Source of the DNA: Pseudomonadota bacterium
GTDB taxonomy: Bacteria; Myxococcota_A; UBA9160; SZUA-336
Direction: 5' to 3'
Assembly: GCA_003247575.1 (NCBI GenBank)
Contig: QJZC01000048.1
Coordinates: forward strand, 1-64,000
DNA: 64,000 bases
Part shown: in pieces, positions 1-8,927 of the stretch
Layout of the letters: each line of letters opens with the position of its first letter
How positions within the stretch are numbered: the stretch's first letter is position 1
The notes under the pieces: generated by a model
What the model was told of the DNA's origin: nothing
The model's database searches: none
The model's input: the letters and a program-made list of their open reading frames with translations, nothing else
Program-made: the position numbers and the translations under genes

Positions 1-12
1 GAGCCCGGGAGG

Positions 13-666
13 CTACTCCAGGAGCTGACCTCCATAGATCGGGCCGCCTCGCTCTCGGTACGTGTCGAGCACAGAGCGGGCCTCTGCGCGCAGGATCTCT
101 TGCGTGACCTCGATGCCGCGAGCGCGGAGAGCACTGGGCCAGTCCTCGACCTTTGGGCCTTCGTCGAAGCCGATGGCCGTCGCATCCTCGGACGTGGCGC
201 CGCAGAGGACTCGCGACACGCCCGACCATGGAATGGCCCCGAAGCACATCGCGCAGGGCTCGCAGCTCGTGACCAGTTCGTAGACCTTGGATACATCGGG
301 AGCAGAGACGTGGAGCGTGTGCGTATCGAGTGCTGTCTGAGCAAGGGACAGGGCCATGATCTCGGCGTGAGCGATGGACAGCCGAGTAGGCACGACGACA
401 TTGACGCCGACCGAGATGAGTCGGCGCGAGTGAGACTCGAAGATCGCGGCACCGAAGGGTCCACCCGTCCCTTCGAGGACGTTGCGCCGTGAAAGCTCGA
501 CGGCGAGTGCCATCTTGGCTTCATCGCACGAGAAGTCCTCCTGTCGATCCTGCAAGAAGTCGCTCGTCCACGCGGGTAGACATGCACGGAAGCACGTGTT
601 CAGCAACGCCCTGTTCTCCTCGAATCCAACCGGCGCGAGAGTACCAAAGCGCGCGGAAGGTCCCAT
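13..666 (-). CDS. guaD: Guanine deaminase (cytidine/deoxycytidylate deaminase fold)
   Basis: A 217-residue zinc-dependent deaminase. The zinc site is clear: HAE (in HAEIMAL) supplies the His ligand and catalytic Glu, and CEPCAMC supplies the two Cys ligands. The stretch after it (SEDATAIGFDEGP) resembles the part of bacterial guanine deaminases that binds guanine and shapes the dimer, which favours guanine to xanthine over tRNA-adenosine deamination. The N-terminal 50 residues are longer than usual for the family, so a downstream start is possible. It is a separate unit from the xanthine dehydrogenase genes but lies 0.7 kb away, and its product xanthine is their substrate. A tRNA adenosine deaminase or another purine deaminase is the alternative. 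Confidence 0.8.
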   Translation of the reverse strand: MGPSARFGTLAPVGFEENRALLNTCFRACLPAWTSDFLQDRQEDFSCDEAKMALAVELSRRNVLEGTGGPFGAAIFESHSRRLISVGVNVVVPTRLSIAHAEIMALSLAQTALDTHTLHVSAPDVSKVYELVTSCEPCAMCFGAIPWSGVSRVLCGATSEDATAIGFDEGPKVEDWPSALRARGIEVTQEILRAEARSVLDTYRERGGPIYGGQLLE

Positions 667-748
667 GGACCCCTAGTGCTACGCGAGCGGCGAAGTCCGG
701 CTTCCCGCGTGCGGCTCGTCGCCCGCGTGTCGACTACCTTTCGATCTG

Positions 749-1330
749 ATGGGAAGGCAGCGTCTGCAAGCGGCATCTTCGCGGAGCTCTCGGGAATGGG
801 GCAGGGTGGTGCCTCGGGCGGCGTGGCTCGGGCGGCTCTACGCACCGCGCGACGTGGTGGCGGGATTGCTGATCTTCGGGATCGGCGATTCGATCGCGGC
901 TCTCATCGCCGGGCAGCAGAGTGCTGGGCGCCTGGTGGGAGTGAGCCTCACGGGCGCCCTGCTGTACGGCCTCGAGGTGCCCCACTATTTCCGCTGGATC
1001 GCGCGACGTACCGCGAACGACCTTCGCGTTCGCGCGGCGCTGCTGCGCACCGTGCTGGCGATCGCCTACTTCAACCCGCTCTGGATCGCGCGGCACCTGG
1101 CCCTTCTCGCTGTTTGGCAAGGGCGTTGGGTCGTAGACCCCCCTTGGATGCTGCTCGAGACATCGGCGAGGATTTTCGCGACCGCGCTGCCGGTGACCCT
1201 GATCGCGAACCTCTTGATCCAGAACGTCGTTCCGCTCCGGTACCGATTCATCGCGAGCTCGCTCTTCTCGTGCGCGATGGCGATCTTCTATCCCATTGCG
1301 GAAGCCTGGCTCGGAGGCGCTCCGGCGTAG
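749..1330 (+). CDS. Small integral membrane protein, Mpv17/PMP22-like
   Basis: A 193-residue hydrophobic protein with about four membrane-spanning stretches. The segment GIGDSIAALI followed by a GxxLYGxxxPHYFRW pattern, and the C-terminal LIQNVVPLRYRF, resemble the two signature regions of the Mpv17/PMP22 family (GD.iaQ..., GP..H.WY, NF..VP...R). The match is by eye and not certain. It is encoded opposite to its neighbours and converges on the FAD-subunit gene of the xanthine dehydrogenase cluster. I see no strong ribosome-binding site before the ATG, so the exact start is open. Function unknown. Confidence 0.55.
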   Translation: MGRQRLQAASSRSSREWGRVVPRAAWLGRLYAPRDVVAGLLIFGIGDSIAALIAGQQSAGRLVGVSLTGALLYGLEVPHYFRWIARRTANDLRVRAALLRTVLAIAYFNPLWIARHLALLAVWQGRWVVDPPWMLLETSARIFATALPVTLIANLLIQNVVPLRYRFIASSLFSCAMAIFYPIAEAWLGGAPA

Positions 1331-1400
1331 TGCGGGCTTCCGATGTGCAGCTGTGTGCGCTTCTCGAGCCGGGCGGTCGCCGGGGGAGGGGAAGCGAGCT

Positions 1401-2255
1401 CTAGCCCTGCAGGGATGAAGCATACGCATCGAGGGTCATGCGTCGCACGATGCGAGCGAATGCCCAGCGCCGATAGCTCGCAGACGAGCGGACGTCATCG
1501 ATAGGATGGATCTGGTGCGTGGCGATCTCTGCCGCGCGATCGGCCGTCTCGGAGTTCGCAGTGCGACCGACCACGGCGCGCTCCACCTCCCGAAGCCGGA
1601 TCGGAGTCGGTCCGAGGCTGCCGGCGGCGAGCCGGTAGTCTCGGACGATGCCGTCGTCTACTCGCGCGCACAAGGCGACACTGAGCTTGCTGATGGCCTG
1701 AGCCTCGCGTGTTCCGACCTTGCGGAATGACTGGTGGACGTTCGGTGCGGGGCGTGGAAGTCGGATCCGTGTGATGAGCTCTCCGGCGCCAAGGGCCGTC
1801 TCGCGGTAGCCCACGTGGAAGCGCTCGTACGGAATGCGGCGCACTCCGCCAGCTGCGGAGAGCTCGAGCTCTGCGTCGAGCGCGAGCAGCACGGGTAGCG
1901 AGTCGCCGGCCGGAGATGCATTCGCGATGTTTCCACCCAACGTGGCACGCGTCTGGATCTGCCATCCGCCGACCTGCCGAGCTGCTTCGACCAGCGCCGA
2001 GAAGTGCTCCTGCACGAAGTTGGATGCCGCAATCTCGGCGAACGTCGTCAGCGCACCGATCTCGAGCCAGTCGTCGTTCCAGCGAATTCCCCGCAACTCC
2101 GAGAGTAGGGACAGATCCAGGATCCCATCCGAGTCGGCCCCAGTCGCCGCGCCGGGAACCATGAAGTCGGTGCAACCCGCCATCGGACGCAGGCGGGCAT
2201 CGCTCGCCAGATCTTCGAGCGCAGCGTGAAGCGAGCGCGGACGGAGTACGTGCAT
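1401..2255 (-). CDS. Xanthine dehydrogenase-type FAD-binding subunit
   Basis: About 284 residues, the normal size for the medium (CoxM/XdhC-type) subunit of molybdenum hydroxylases. The FAD site is visible as AGCTDFMVPG near the start and TLGGNIANASPAGDS in the middle. It passes electrons from the 2Fe-2S subunit to NAD or another acceptor. The start is the ATG at 2255, whose first base is also the last base of the TGA of the upstream 2Fe-2S gene (TGATG); a longer in-frame reading upstream is only overlap with that gene. It is the last gene of the operon adenine deaminase, Mo subunit, 2Fe-2S subunit, FAD subunit. The substrate is inferred to be hypoxanthine/xanthine from the flanking purine deaminases. 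Confidence 0.88.
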   Translation of the reverse strand: MHVLRPRSLHAALEDLASDARLRPMAGCTDFMVPGAATGADSDGILDLSLLSELRGIRWNDDWLEIGALTTFAEIAASNFVQEHFSALVEAARQVGGWQIQTRATLGGNIANASPAGDSLPVLLALDAELELSAAGGVRRIPYERFHVGYRETALGAGELITRIRLPRPAPNVHQSFRKVGTREAQAISKLSVALCARVDDGIVRDYRLAAGSLGPTPIRLREVERAVVGRTANSETADRAAEIATHQIHPIDDVRSSASYRRWAFARIVRRMTLDAYASSLQG

Positions 2256-2707
2256 CACGGTTCTGCCAACGCCTGGATGGCGCGGTGAATGCCTTCGTAG
2301 CCGGTGCATCGGCACAGATTTCCGGCGAGCGCTTGCGCGACCTGAGCGCGCGTGGGGTTCTCCGTCTGGCGCAGGAGGGCGCACGTCGCGACCACGATGC
2401 CCGGCGTACAGGCCCCGCACTGCACGCCACCGAGGCTTACCAGGCGCTCGATCAGCGGGCCTGCTTCGCTCCGTGCGAGCCCCTCGATCGTGTCCACGCG
2501 TCGGCCTTCGCACTGAACCAGTGGAAGCAGGCAGGACAACACGGGCACGTCCTCCAGGAGAACGGTACACGCTCCGCATTCTCCCTCGCCGCAGCCTTCC
2601 TTCGTGCCCGTGAGTCCGAGTTCCCGGCGCAGCACGTCCAGCAGGCGGCTCATCGGAGGAGCCTCGACTTCGATCCGCTCCCCATTCAGCAGGAATTCGA
2701 TGCTCAT
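2255..2707 (-). CDS. Xanthine dehydrogenase-type 2Fe-2S subunit
   Basis: About 150 residues, the usual length for the small subunit of three-subunit molybdenum hydroxylases. The plant-ferredoxin-type cluster motif is CGEGECGAC with a later Cys, and the second cluster is held by CGACTPG and NLCRCTGY. It relays electrons from the molybdenum centre to the FAD subunit. The start is the ATG at 2707 (MSIEFLLNGE), because ferredoxin homology begins there. That ATG overlaps the stop of a 23-codon ORF (ATGA), and the stop of this gene overlaps the FAD-subunit start, so the whole unit looks translationally coupled. Confidence 0.9.
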   Translation of the reverse strand: MSIEFLLNGERIEVEAPPMSRLLDVLRRELGLTGTKEGCGEGECGACTVLLEDVPVLSCLLPLVQCEGRRVDTIEGLARSEAGPLIERLVSLGGVQCGACTPGIVVATCALLRQTENPTRAQVAQALAGNLCRCTGYEGIHRAIQALAEP

Positions 2708-2775
2708 GAGAGCACCTGCCCGATGCCGGTGAATTCGTTGCGGATCACGCCAATGCGCATGGGGGTGACGCTCAT
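2704..2775 (-). CDS. 23-residue coupling ORF between Mo and 2Fe-2S subunit genes
   Basis: A tiny ORF exactly bridges the 64-base gap between the large-subunit gene and the 2Fe-2S gene. Its ATG (2775-2773) overlaps the stop of the large-subunit gene as ATGA, and its own TGA overlaps the ATG of the 2Fe-2S gene as ATGA. The peptide starts MSVTPMRIGVIRNEF. I do not recognise it and it has no obvious domain. It may be a relay cistron that keeps ribosomes on the message so that subunits are made in equal amounts, or a remnant of a once longer gene. The double overlap is seen directly; translation is inferred. Confidence 0.45.
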   Translation of the reverse strand: MSVTPMRIGVIRNEFTGIGQVLS

Positions 2776-5111
2776 GAGGGCTGCGTCCGGTCAGCGAGGC
2801 CTTGCCGCTCGAGCTCCACCAGTAAGCGCTCGGGGGTTGCGGGTAGCTCTGCGATGGCGAGCCCGGTCGCATTCTCGATCGCCGCGACCACCGCGGGAGC
2901 CGCGCCGTTCATCGGGAGCTCACCGACCCCCTTGGCTCCCGTGCCGACGCCATTCCATGGATGCTCGAGCAGGACGACCTGGATCTCGGGGCAATCCTGC
3001 ACCGTCGGCAACAGATAGGTCGCCAGGCGATCGTTCACGAGGTGTCCTTCCCTGCATTGCGCCTCTTCCATCAAGGCCCAGCCGACGGCCTGCAGGGTGC
3101 CTCCTTCGATCTGCCCCCGACACAACACGGGGTGGAGCACGCGTCCGACCTCGCACACCGCGGTCACCGCGAGCGGGCGCACCTGCAGGGTGTCCGGATC
3201 GACCTCGACCTCGGCCACGTCGGCCCCGAATGCATAGGTGGGATAGGCGACCCCGCGGTAGCTCTCCTCGTCGAACTCCTGCCAGGCTGGAGGCGTGTGG
3301 ACGCGCGTGACTTCTGATGCGCCGTACTCGAGGTAGTGGCATCGGGCCACCTGCCGGAACGCTTCGCTCCTCGAGCCGGCCAAAAGCTCTCCGGCCTCCA
3401 ATCTCGCTTCTTCTGCCGAATCGATCCGCTTGCCCCACGCATCGACGATCTGGCCGCAAATTTCCTGAGCCGCGAGTGCGACCTCTCCGGCCACGATCAT
3501 CGAGGTGCGCGATGCGACGGTCGGTCCGGAGTCCGGAACCCGCGAGGTATCCGGCTCGGCCACGACGAAGTCGTCCACATGCAAGCCGCATGCGTCCGCG
3601 GCCACCATGGGGAGCACGATGCAGCTGCCCTGGCCCATGTCTACCGATGCGGTCTGGAGCTCGATGCGGCCATCCGACCGAAGCCGCGCACGGACCGTCG
3701 ATGCCAGCCGCTTCTCGCCATTTCCGGTGAATCCGCTGCCATGCAGATACAGGCTGATGCCCACGCCCTTGCGGGAGCCATTCGCGTCTCCGGAGATCGT
3801 GCTTCTCTGGCGCTCGTGCTCCCGCCACCTGCGTCGAAAGTCCGTCTCCCGCTCGACTCTCTCGAGGCACAGCCGCGCCGACGTACTGTCGTCGAGCACC
3901 TGCCCCGTGGGCAGCTCATCGCCGGGCTCGAGCACGTTGCGAAGGCGGATCTCGAGCGGATCGATCCCCACGGCCCGGGCGATGCGATCCATCTGGCGCT
4001 CGACGGCAAAGAGAACCTGCGGCGCCCCGAAGCCCCGGAAGGCGCCATTCGGAAGCGTATGTGTCCGGACTGCGCGTCCACGAATCCGCACGTTGGGGCA
4101 ACGATACGCGCCCGTGGCATGCAACACCGCGCGCGACAGCACGACCGGAGACAACGTGCGGTACGCCCCCGCGTCGAGGAGGATGTCGACGTCCATGGCG
4201 GTCAGCCTGCCGTCGGAGTCTACGCCGCTTCGATGGTGCACCTCGGACGGGTGTCGCTTGCTGGTCGCGAGCATGTCCTCGTGCCGATCGTAGCTGATGC
4301 GCACGGGGTGCCGCGTCGCGAGAGCGAGGAGTGCGACGTGCAGCGCGAGCAGGCTGGGGTAGTCCTCCTTCCCGCCGAAGCCACCGCCGGGGGGTGTCGC
4401 GACGACCCGGACGCGTTGCGCTGGCCGCTTCAGCGCGTGGCTGAGCGCATTTTGCACGTAGTATGGGCACTGCATCGATCCTTGAACCACGAGCGTGTCG
4501 TCCGTGTCGATCCAGGCCGTCATGGACTGGCACTCGATGTAGACGTGCTCCTGACGCGCCGTTCTCCAGGTTCCTTCGACGATGTGCGCCGCTTGGGTGA
4601 ATCCGTGCGCGACGTCGCCGTGCAGGATCTCGAGCTCGGTGAATACGTCGGAGGGAAGCGCTTCTGCCGGCGTCGTCCTGGCAGGGAGCGGCTCGTACTC
4701 GATCTCGAATGCGGCGAGTGCGGCTTGTGCAGCCTCCGGGCTCGTTGCTGCGGCCAGGCCCACGGCTTCGCCGACGTGATGCACCCCATCCCCCGCGAGA
4801 ATCGGCCAGGCGTCATCGAGCAGCTGAACGCCGTTGGGCCCGGTCAGATCGCGGGCCAGCAGCCCGATCGCACCCGCCGGCGCACGCTCGGGTCGCCAGT
4901 GGGCCGACCGAATGCGCGCATGCGGGTGTGGACTGCGCAAGGTCGCACCGAAGAGCATCCCCTCGAGGCGTGCGTCGTCCGCATATGCGAGCGATCCCGA
5001 GGCCTTCGCGAACCCATCGGGTCGAGCCGGGCTGCGATCGTCGCGCGCGGCTTCCGACTCTCGAGTCCCCAGATCTGATCGCGCTCGCGCAGTCTGGCTT
5101 CGTGGGTTCAT
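2772..5111 (-). CDS. Xanthine dehydrogenase-type molybdopterin-binding large subunit
   Basis: A 779-residue aldehyde oxidase/xanthine dehydrogenase large subunit, the catalytic partner that oxidises the purine ring at the Mo-pterin site. It shows the family landmarks in order: GFAKASGSLAYADD at the start of the a/b hammerhead domain, GGGFGGKED for the cofactor, VDMGQGS, and GAKGVGELP near the C-terminus, where the Glu is the catalytic base. Length is normal. Upstream lies adenine deaminase, with a long inverted repeat ending about 10 bases before the ATG at 5111; downstream are the coupling ORF and the two electron-transfer subunits. The purine substrate is inferred from context; related enzymes use other N-heterocycles or aldehydes. 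Confidence 0.9.
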   Translation of the reverse strand: MNPRSQTARARSDLGTRESEAARDDRSPARPDGFAKASGSLAYADDARLEGMLFGATLRSPHPHARIRSAHWRPERAPAGAIGLLARDLTGPNGVQLLDDAWPILAGDGVHHVGEAVGLAAATSPEAAQAALAAFEIEYEPLPARTTPAEALPSDVFTELEILHGDVAHGFTQAAHIVEGTWRTARQEHVYIECQSMTAWIDTDDTLVVQGSMQCPYYVQNALSHALKRPAQRVRVVATPPGGGFGGKEDYPSLLALHVALLALATRHPVRISYDRHEDMLATSKRHPSEVHHRSGVDSDGRLTAMDVDILLDAGAYRTLSPVVLSRAVLHATGAYRCPNVRIRGRAVRTHTLPNGAFRGFGAPQVLFAVERQMDRIARAVGIDPLEIRLRNVLEPGDELPTGQVLDDSTSARLCLERVERETDFRRRWREHERQRSTISGDANGSRKGVGISLYLHGSGFTGNGEKRLASTVRARLRSDGRIELQTASVDMGQGSCIVLPMVAADACGLHVDDFVVAEPDTSRVPDSGPTVASRTSMIVAGEVALAAQEICGQIVDAWGKRIDSAEEARLEAGELLAGSRSEAFRQVARCHYLEYGASEVTRVHTPPAWQEFDEESYRGVAYPTYAFGADVAEVEVDPDTLQVRPLAVTAVCEVGRVLHPVLCRGQIEGGTLQAVGWALMEEAQCREGHLVNDRLATYLLPTVQDCPEIQVVLLEHPWNGVGTGAKGVGELPMNGAAPAVVAAIENATGLAIAELPATPERLLVELERQGLADRTQPS

Positions 5112-5121
5112 GTTCGCCGTC

Positions 5122-5165
5122 TAGTGTGGTTCATCCGAGATGCCGGGTACTTCGGATGCACTACA

Positions 5166-5168
<3 letters not shown>
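5122..5168. promoter_or_regulatory. Long inverted repeat between adenine deaminase and Mo-subunit genes
   Basis: Two 17-base arms (5122-5138 and 5152-5168) match at 15 of 17 positions around a 13-base loop. The inner seven pairs (CATCCGA/TCGGATG) are perfect. It covers the stop codon of the deaminase gene and ends ten bases before the large-subunit ATG, so in the minus-strand message it would fold as a hairpin right before the ribosome-binding region. It could attenuate or separate expression of the two genes, or be a dimeric repressor operator. No T-run follows, so it is not a standard terminator. Confidence 0.55.
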
Positions 5169-6284
<1,116 letters not shown>

Positions 6285-6389
6285 CTATCCGCTCGAGAGT
6301 CTCGCCGTGGCGATCCGCGCAACCTCTGAACGCGATCGCGGTGCATTTTGCCCTCGCGAGTCCAACTCGCGAACTCCAGACATGAATGG

Positions 6390-6423
6390 GTGGACCTGCC
6401 GCGCGGTGTAGCGGCAGGTCCAC
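6390..6423. repeat. Perfect 13-bp inverted repeat in a divergent intergenic region
   Basis: Arms GTGGACCTGCCGC (6390-6402) and GCGGCAGGTCCAC (6411-6423) pair perfectly around an 8-base loop. It lies between two divergently transcribed genes (adenine deaminase and the DUF4143 ATPase), where no gene ends and no T-run follows. A terminator role is therefore unlikely; an operator, a REP-like palindrome or a leader hairpin are options. Apart from this and the palindrome at 6551, the stretch 6252-6582 holds nothing I recognise. Confidence 0.6.
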
Positions 6424-6550
6424 AGAAGACTGCGCCCAAAGGCCGGTTTCCGACGACGGGAGCGACGTCCGGAACGGGCTGATGGGCTCTGGATGCGCGC
6501 ATCGGCCAGCGACCCCAAGTCAGCCTCCGGCCCGCTCGAGGCGCGAATAC

Positions 6551-6585
6551 CATGAAAATCTGACATTTGATATCGGATTTTCATG
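6551..6585. promoter_or_regulatory. Palindrome at the start of the DUF4143 ATPase gene
   Basis: CATGAAAATC (6551-6560) and GATTTTCATG (6576-6585) form a perfect 10-bp inverted repeat, much more A+T-rich than its surroundings. The right arm contains the ATG of the ATPase gene at 6583, so a bound regulator would block both transcription and translation. It may be an autoregulatory operator. A degenerate copy of the left part occurs near 30,135. Confidence 0.5.
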
Positions 6586-7761
6586 CTAAACTGCTCTCCT
6601 GTGATCGAGAGGGCAGAGATCCTGGGTGAGCTGCAGGCGGCGCTCCGACGCAGCCCGGTGGTCGTGCTCGTCGGCGCGCGCCAGACAGGCAAGACCACGC
6701 TTGCGCGTCAGCTGCTTCCCTACGACGCACTTGGCTACTTCGATCTGGAGGATCCAGCCAGCCTCGCTCGACTCGAACAACCCATGACCGCGCTCGCGCC
6801 TCTCGAGGGGCTCGTGGTCATCGACGAGGTGCAGCTTCGCCCAGAGCTGTTTCCGATTCTGCGAGTCCTCGTCGATCGCCTCGACAAGGCGACACGTTTT
6901 CTCGTTCTCGGGAGCGCTTCGGGCAACCTGCTGAGACAGACATCGGAAAGCCTCGCGGGTCGGATGGAGCGGATCCAAATTGGAGGACTCTCGTTGTCCG
7001 AGGTTGGGGCCGAGTCCGAGGGCCGAGAGTGCGAGCGCCGATTGTGGCTCCGAGGTGGTTTCCCGCGTTCCTATCTGGCGAAGCAGGAGGCAGACGGTCT
7101 TCGCTGGCGCGAGAACTTCGTTCAGACCTTGCTCGAGCGACACCTACCGCAGTGGGGAGTGCGTGTGCCTGCGATCGCCTTGCAGCGGTTCCTTCGTCTG
7201 CTGGCTCACTTGCATGGACAGATCTGGAATGCCGCGGAACCTGCGCGTACGCTCGGGGTCAGCGATGCGACGACGCGGCGCTATCTCGATCTCTTGACCG
7301 ACGCCTTGATGGTGCGCCAGCTCCAACCGTGGTACGCCAATCTGAAGAAGCGGCAGGTGCGGGCTCCCAAGGTGTACGTTCGTGATTCCGGCCTGCTCCA
7401 CGCGCTCCTTGGGGTCTCGACCGAGAAGGAGCTACTGAATCATCCGAAGAGCGGTGCGTCCTGGGAAGGCTTCGTGATCGAGCAGATCCTGTGCTCCGAG
7501 CCGCACGATGAGACCTTCTTCTGGGCGACGCACCAAGGCGCCGAGATCGATCTGCTGCTGCGACGTGGCGATCGACTCCTGGGGGTGGAGTGCAAGCGTG
7601 TCGATGCCCCTCGCATGACACGATCCATCCGCATCGCTCTCGAGGATCTGGGGCTCGAGCACATTGCCATCGTCTACCCGGGCCATCGTCGGTATCCACT
7701 TGCGGATCAGGTCGAGGCAGTGCCGCTAGCGCAGATCGCCGAGCCAGGTGGGCTGTTCTGA
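6583..7761 (+). CDS. ATP-binding protein of the AAA_14/DUF4143 family
   Basis: A 392-residue protein with an N-terminal AAA ATPase (P-loop GARQTGKTT near residue 32, Walker B LVVIDEVQ near 80, GSASGNLL sensor region). A C-terminal DUF4143 region has the nuclease-like core GAEIDLLLRRGDRLLGVECK, which recalls PD-(D/E)xK folds. These proteins are widespread, often solitary and mobile, and their cellular role is not established. Start ATG 6583 sits inside a palindrome; a GTG at codon 7 is an alternative. It stands alone between divergent and convergent neighbours, consistent with a transferred single-gene module. The family call is secure, the function is not. Confidence 0.85.
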   Translation: MLNCSPVIERAEILGELQAALRRSPVVVLVGARQTGKTTLARQLLPYDALGYFDLEDPASLARLEQPMTALAPLEGLVVIDEVQLRPELFPILRVLVDRLDKATRFLVLGSASGNLLRQTSESLAGRMERIQIGGLSLSEVGAESEGRECERRLWLRGGFPRSYLAKQEADGLRWRENFVQTLLERHLPQWGVRVPAIALQRFLRLLAHLHGQIWNAAEPARTLGVSDATTRRYLDLLTDALMVRQLQPWYANLKKRQVRAPKVYVRDSGLLHALLGVSTEKELLNHPKSGASWEGFVIEQILCSEPHDETFFWATHQGAEIDLLLRRGDRLLGVECKRVDAPRMTRSIRIALEDLGLEHIAIVYPGHRRYPLADQVEAVPLAQIAEPGGLF

Positions 7762-7850
7762 GTCAACGCAAGCCCGTCAGCGGCATCCGTCCCGTGTTCG
7801 CTGTCTTGGAGGTCGAGCCTGCACGTGACCCGATCGAGTGTCGTACCACG

Positions 7851-8927
7851 CTAGGGCAGGGGGGGGGCCGACTTTGGGATCGTTGCGCACTCGGGATCGC
7901 CTGCGGCGAGCTCGCGGATGCAGACCTGGCCGTCTCGCTTCCAAGCCAGGCGCGTTCCGGAAGGGTCGAGCCGGAGCTCTCGTGGCAGTCCCCTGGCGAC
8001 GGGTACCAGCATGTCGCCGCTCTCGGAGACCGTGTAGACCGCCCACTCATCGCGCCTCGCATCCGAATCCTCGAGACACCGAAGTGAGTCGAATGTCTCT
8101 TCTGCGAGCGGGCACCAGACCACGATCCGCGGTTCGTCCGCACGGAGTGCGAGCTGGAGAGGTGCCGGCTCGACTCCGTTGACCGAAAACAGTGTTCGTG
8201 TCGTGTCAGCCAGATCGTCGTCGCTCTTCAGCGACACCAGGTCCAGTGCCCCGCCTCCCTCGGCCGAGGACGTGACTTCGAAGAGCCCAGCTGCGATCTC
8301 TTCTACGGCGGTCAGAGCCGAAAAGCTGGCTTCGATACAGGGCTTCTCGGCGACGAGGGTCCATCTCTGCGCGGCGGTCTCGAAGCTTCCGCAGGCCACC
8401 CTGTCGGAGGCGAAGAGAAAGTACTGCTGAACGAAGACGTTCCCATCGGGGCCCCAGAAGGGGATGTTGCGCGGAGCTCGCTCCTGGGCGGATGGGTCGT
8501 CCGGGTCCATCTCGTCGGGTGTGATCCATAGGGGAATCGTCGTGCGCAGCGCACTGGAGTCGGAGAGCGAACGGATCTCCAACGCCTGCGCTCCGTCGAA
8601 CCAGAGTACGCTCTCCGAGGCGGCTGCGATCGATGACCTCCACCAGTACCTCGGGGCCTCGTCGGGGCGAGGGATCGCGCGGAACGTCTGCTCGTCGGGG
8701 CGGTACCACCATCGATTGTCGAGAACGAGTCCACGACCCCCGTCGAGCCACTCGATTCGGGGTGGAGCTGCATCCGAGTTCGAGGATTCATCCGCTCCCG
8801 CGGTCTCGCTACCCGAACTTGGGGTAGGACGCGGCTGCGGAAGGCAACCGAGCATCCAACCCATCGCGCATCCGATCGCGAGTGCTGCTGGCCCGAGTGC
8901 TGCTCGTCCGAATCGCATCGAGTTCAC
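7851..8927 (-). CDS. Putative lipoprotein with beta-propeller-like body
   Basis: A 358-residue exported protein. The N-terminal hydrophobic run ends in WMLGC, a plausible lipobox, followed by a Pro/Ser/Gly-rich linker. The body has repeated short blocks of the type seen in WD40/TolB-like propellers (for example GTRLAWKRDGQVCIREL), but I cannot assign a family. Its ATG overlaps the stop of the upstream deacetylase gene by four bases (ATGA), so the two are co-translated. It may be an envelope protein working with the deacetylase. The gene ends 89 bases from the convergent DUF4143 gene, and I see no clear terminator between them. Confidence 0.65.
   Translation of the reverse strand: MNSMRFGRAALGPAALAIGCAMGWMLGCLPQPRPTPSSGSETAGADESSNSDAAPPRIEWLDGGRGLVLDNRWWYRPDEQTFRAIPRPDEAPRYWWRSSIAAASESVLWFDGAQALEIRSLSDSSALRTTIPLWITPDEMDPDDPSAQERAPRNIPFWGPDGNVFVQQYFLFASDRVACGSFETAAQRWTLVAEKPCIEASFSALTAVEEIAAGLFEVTSSAEGGGALDLVSLKSDDDLADTTRTLFSVNGVEPAPLQLALRADEPRIVVWCPLAEETFDSLRCLEDSDARRDEWAVYTVSESGDMLVPVARGLPRELRLDPSGTRLAWKRDGQVCIRELAAGDPECATIPKSAPPLP

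Noticed and set aside
3336-5078. A 580-codon plus-strand open frame opposite the Mo-subunit gene
   Set aside because: It mirrors the minus-strand xanthine dehydrogenase gene, which has clear cofactor motifs; long antisense frames are expected at this GC content.
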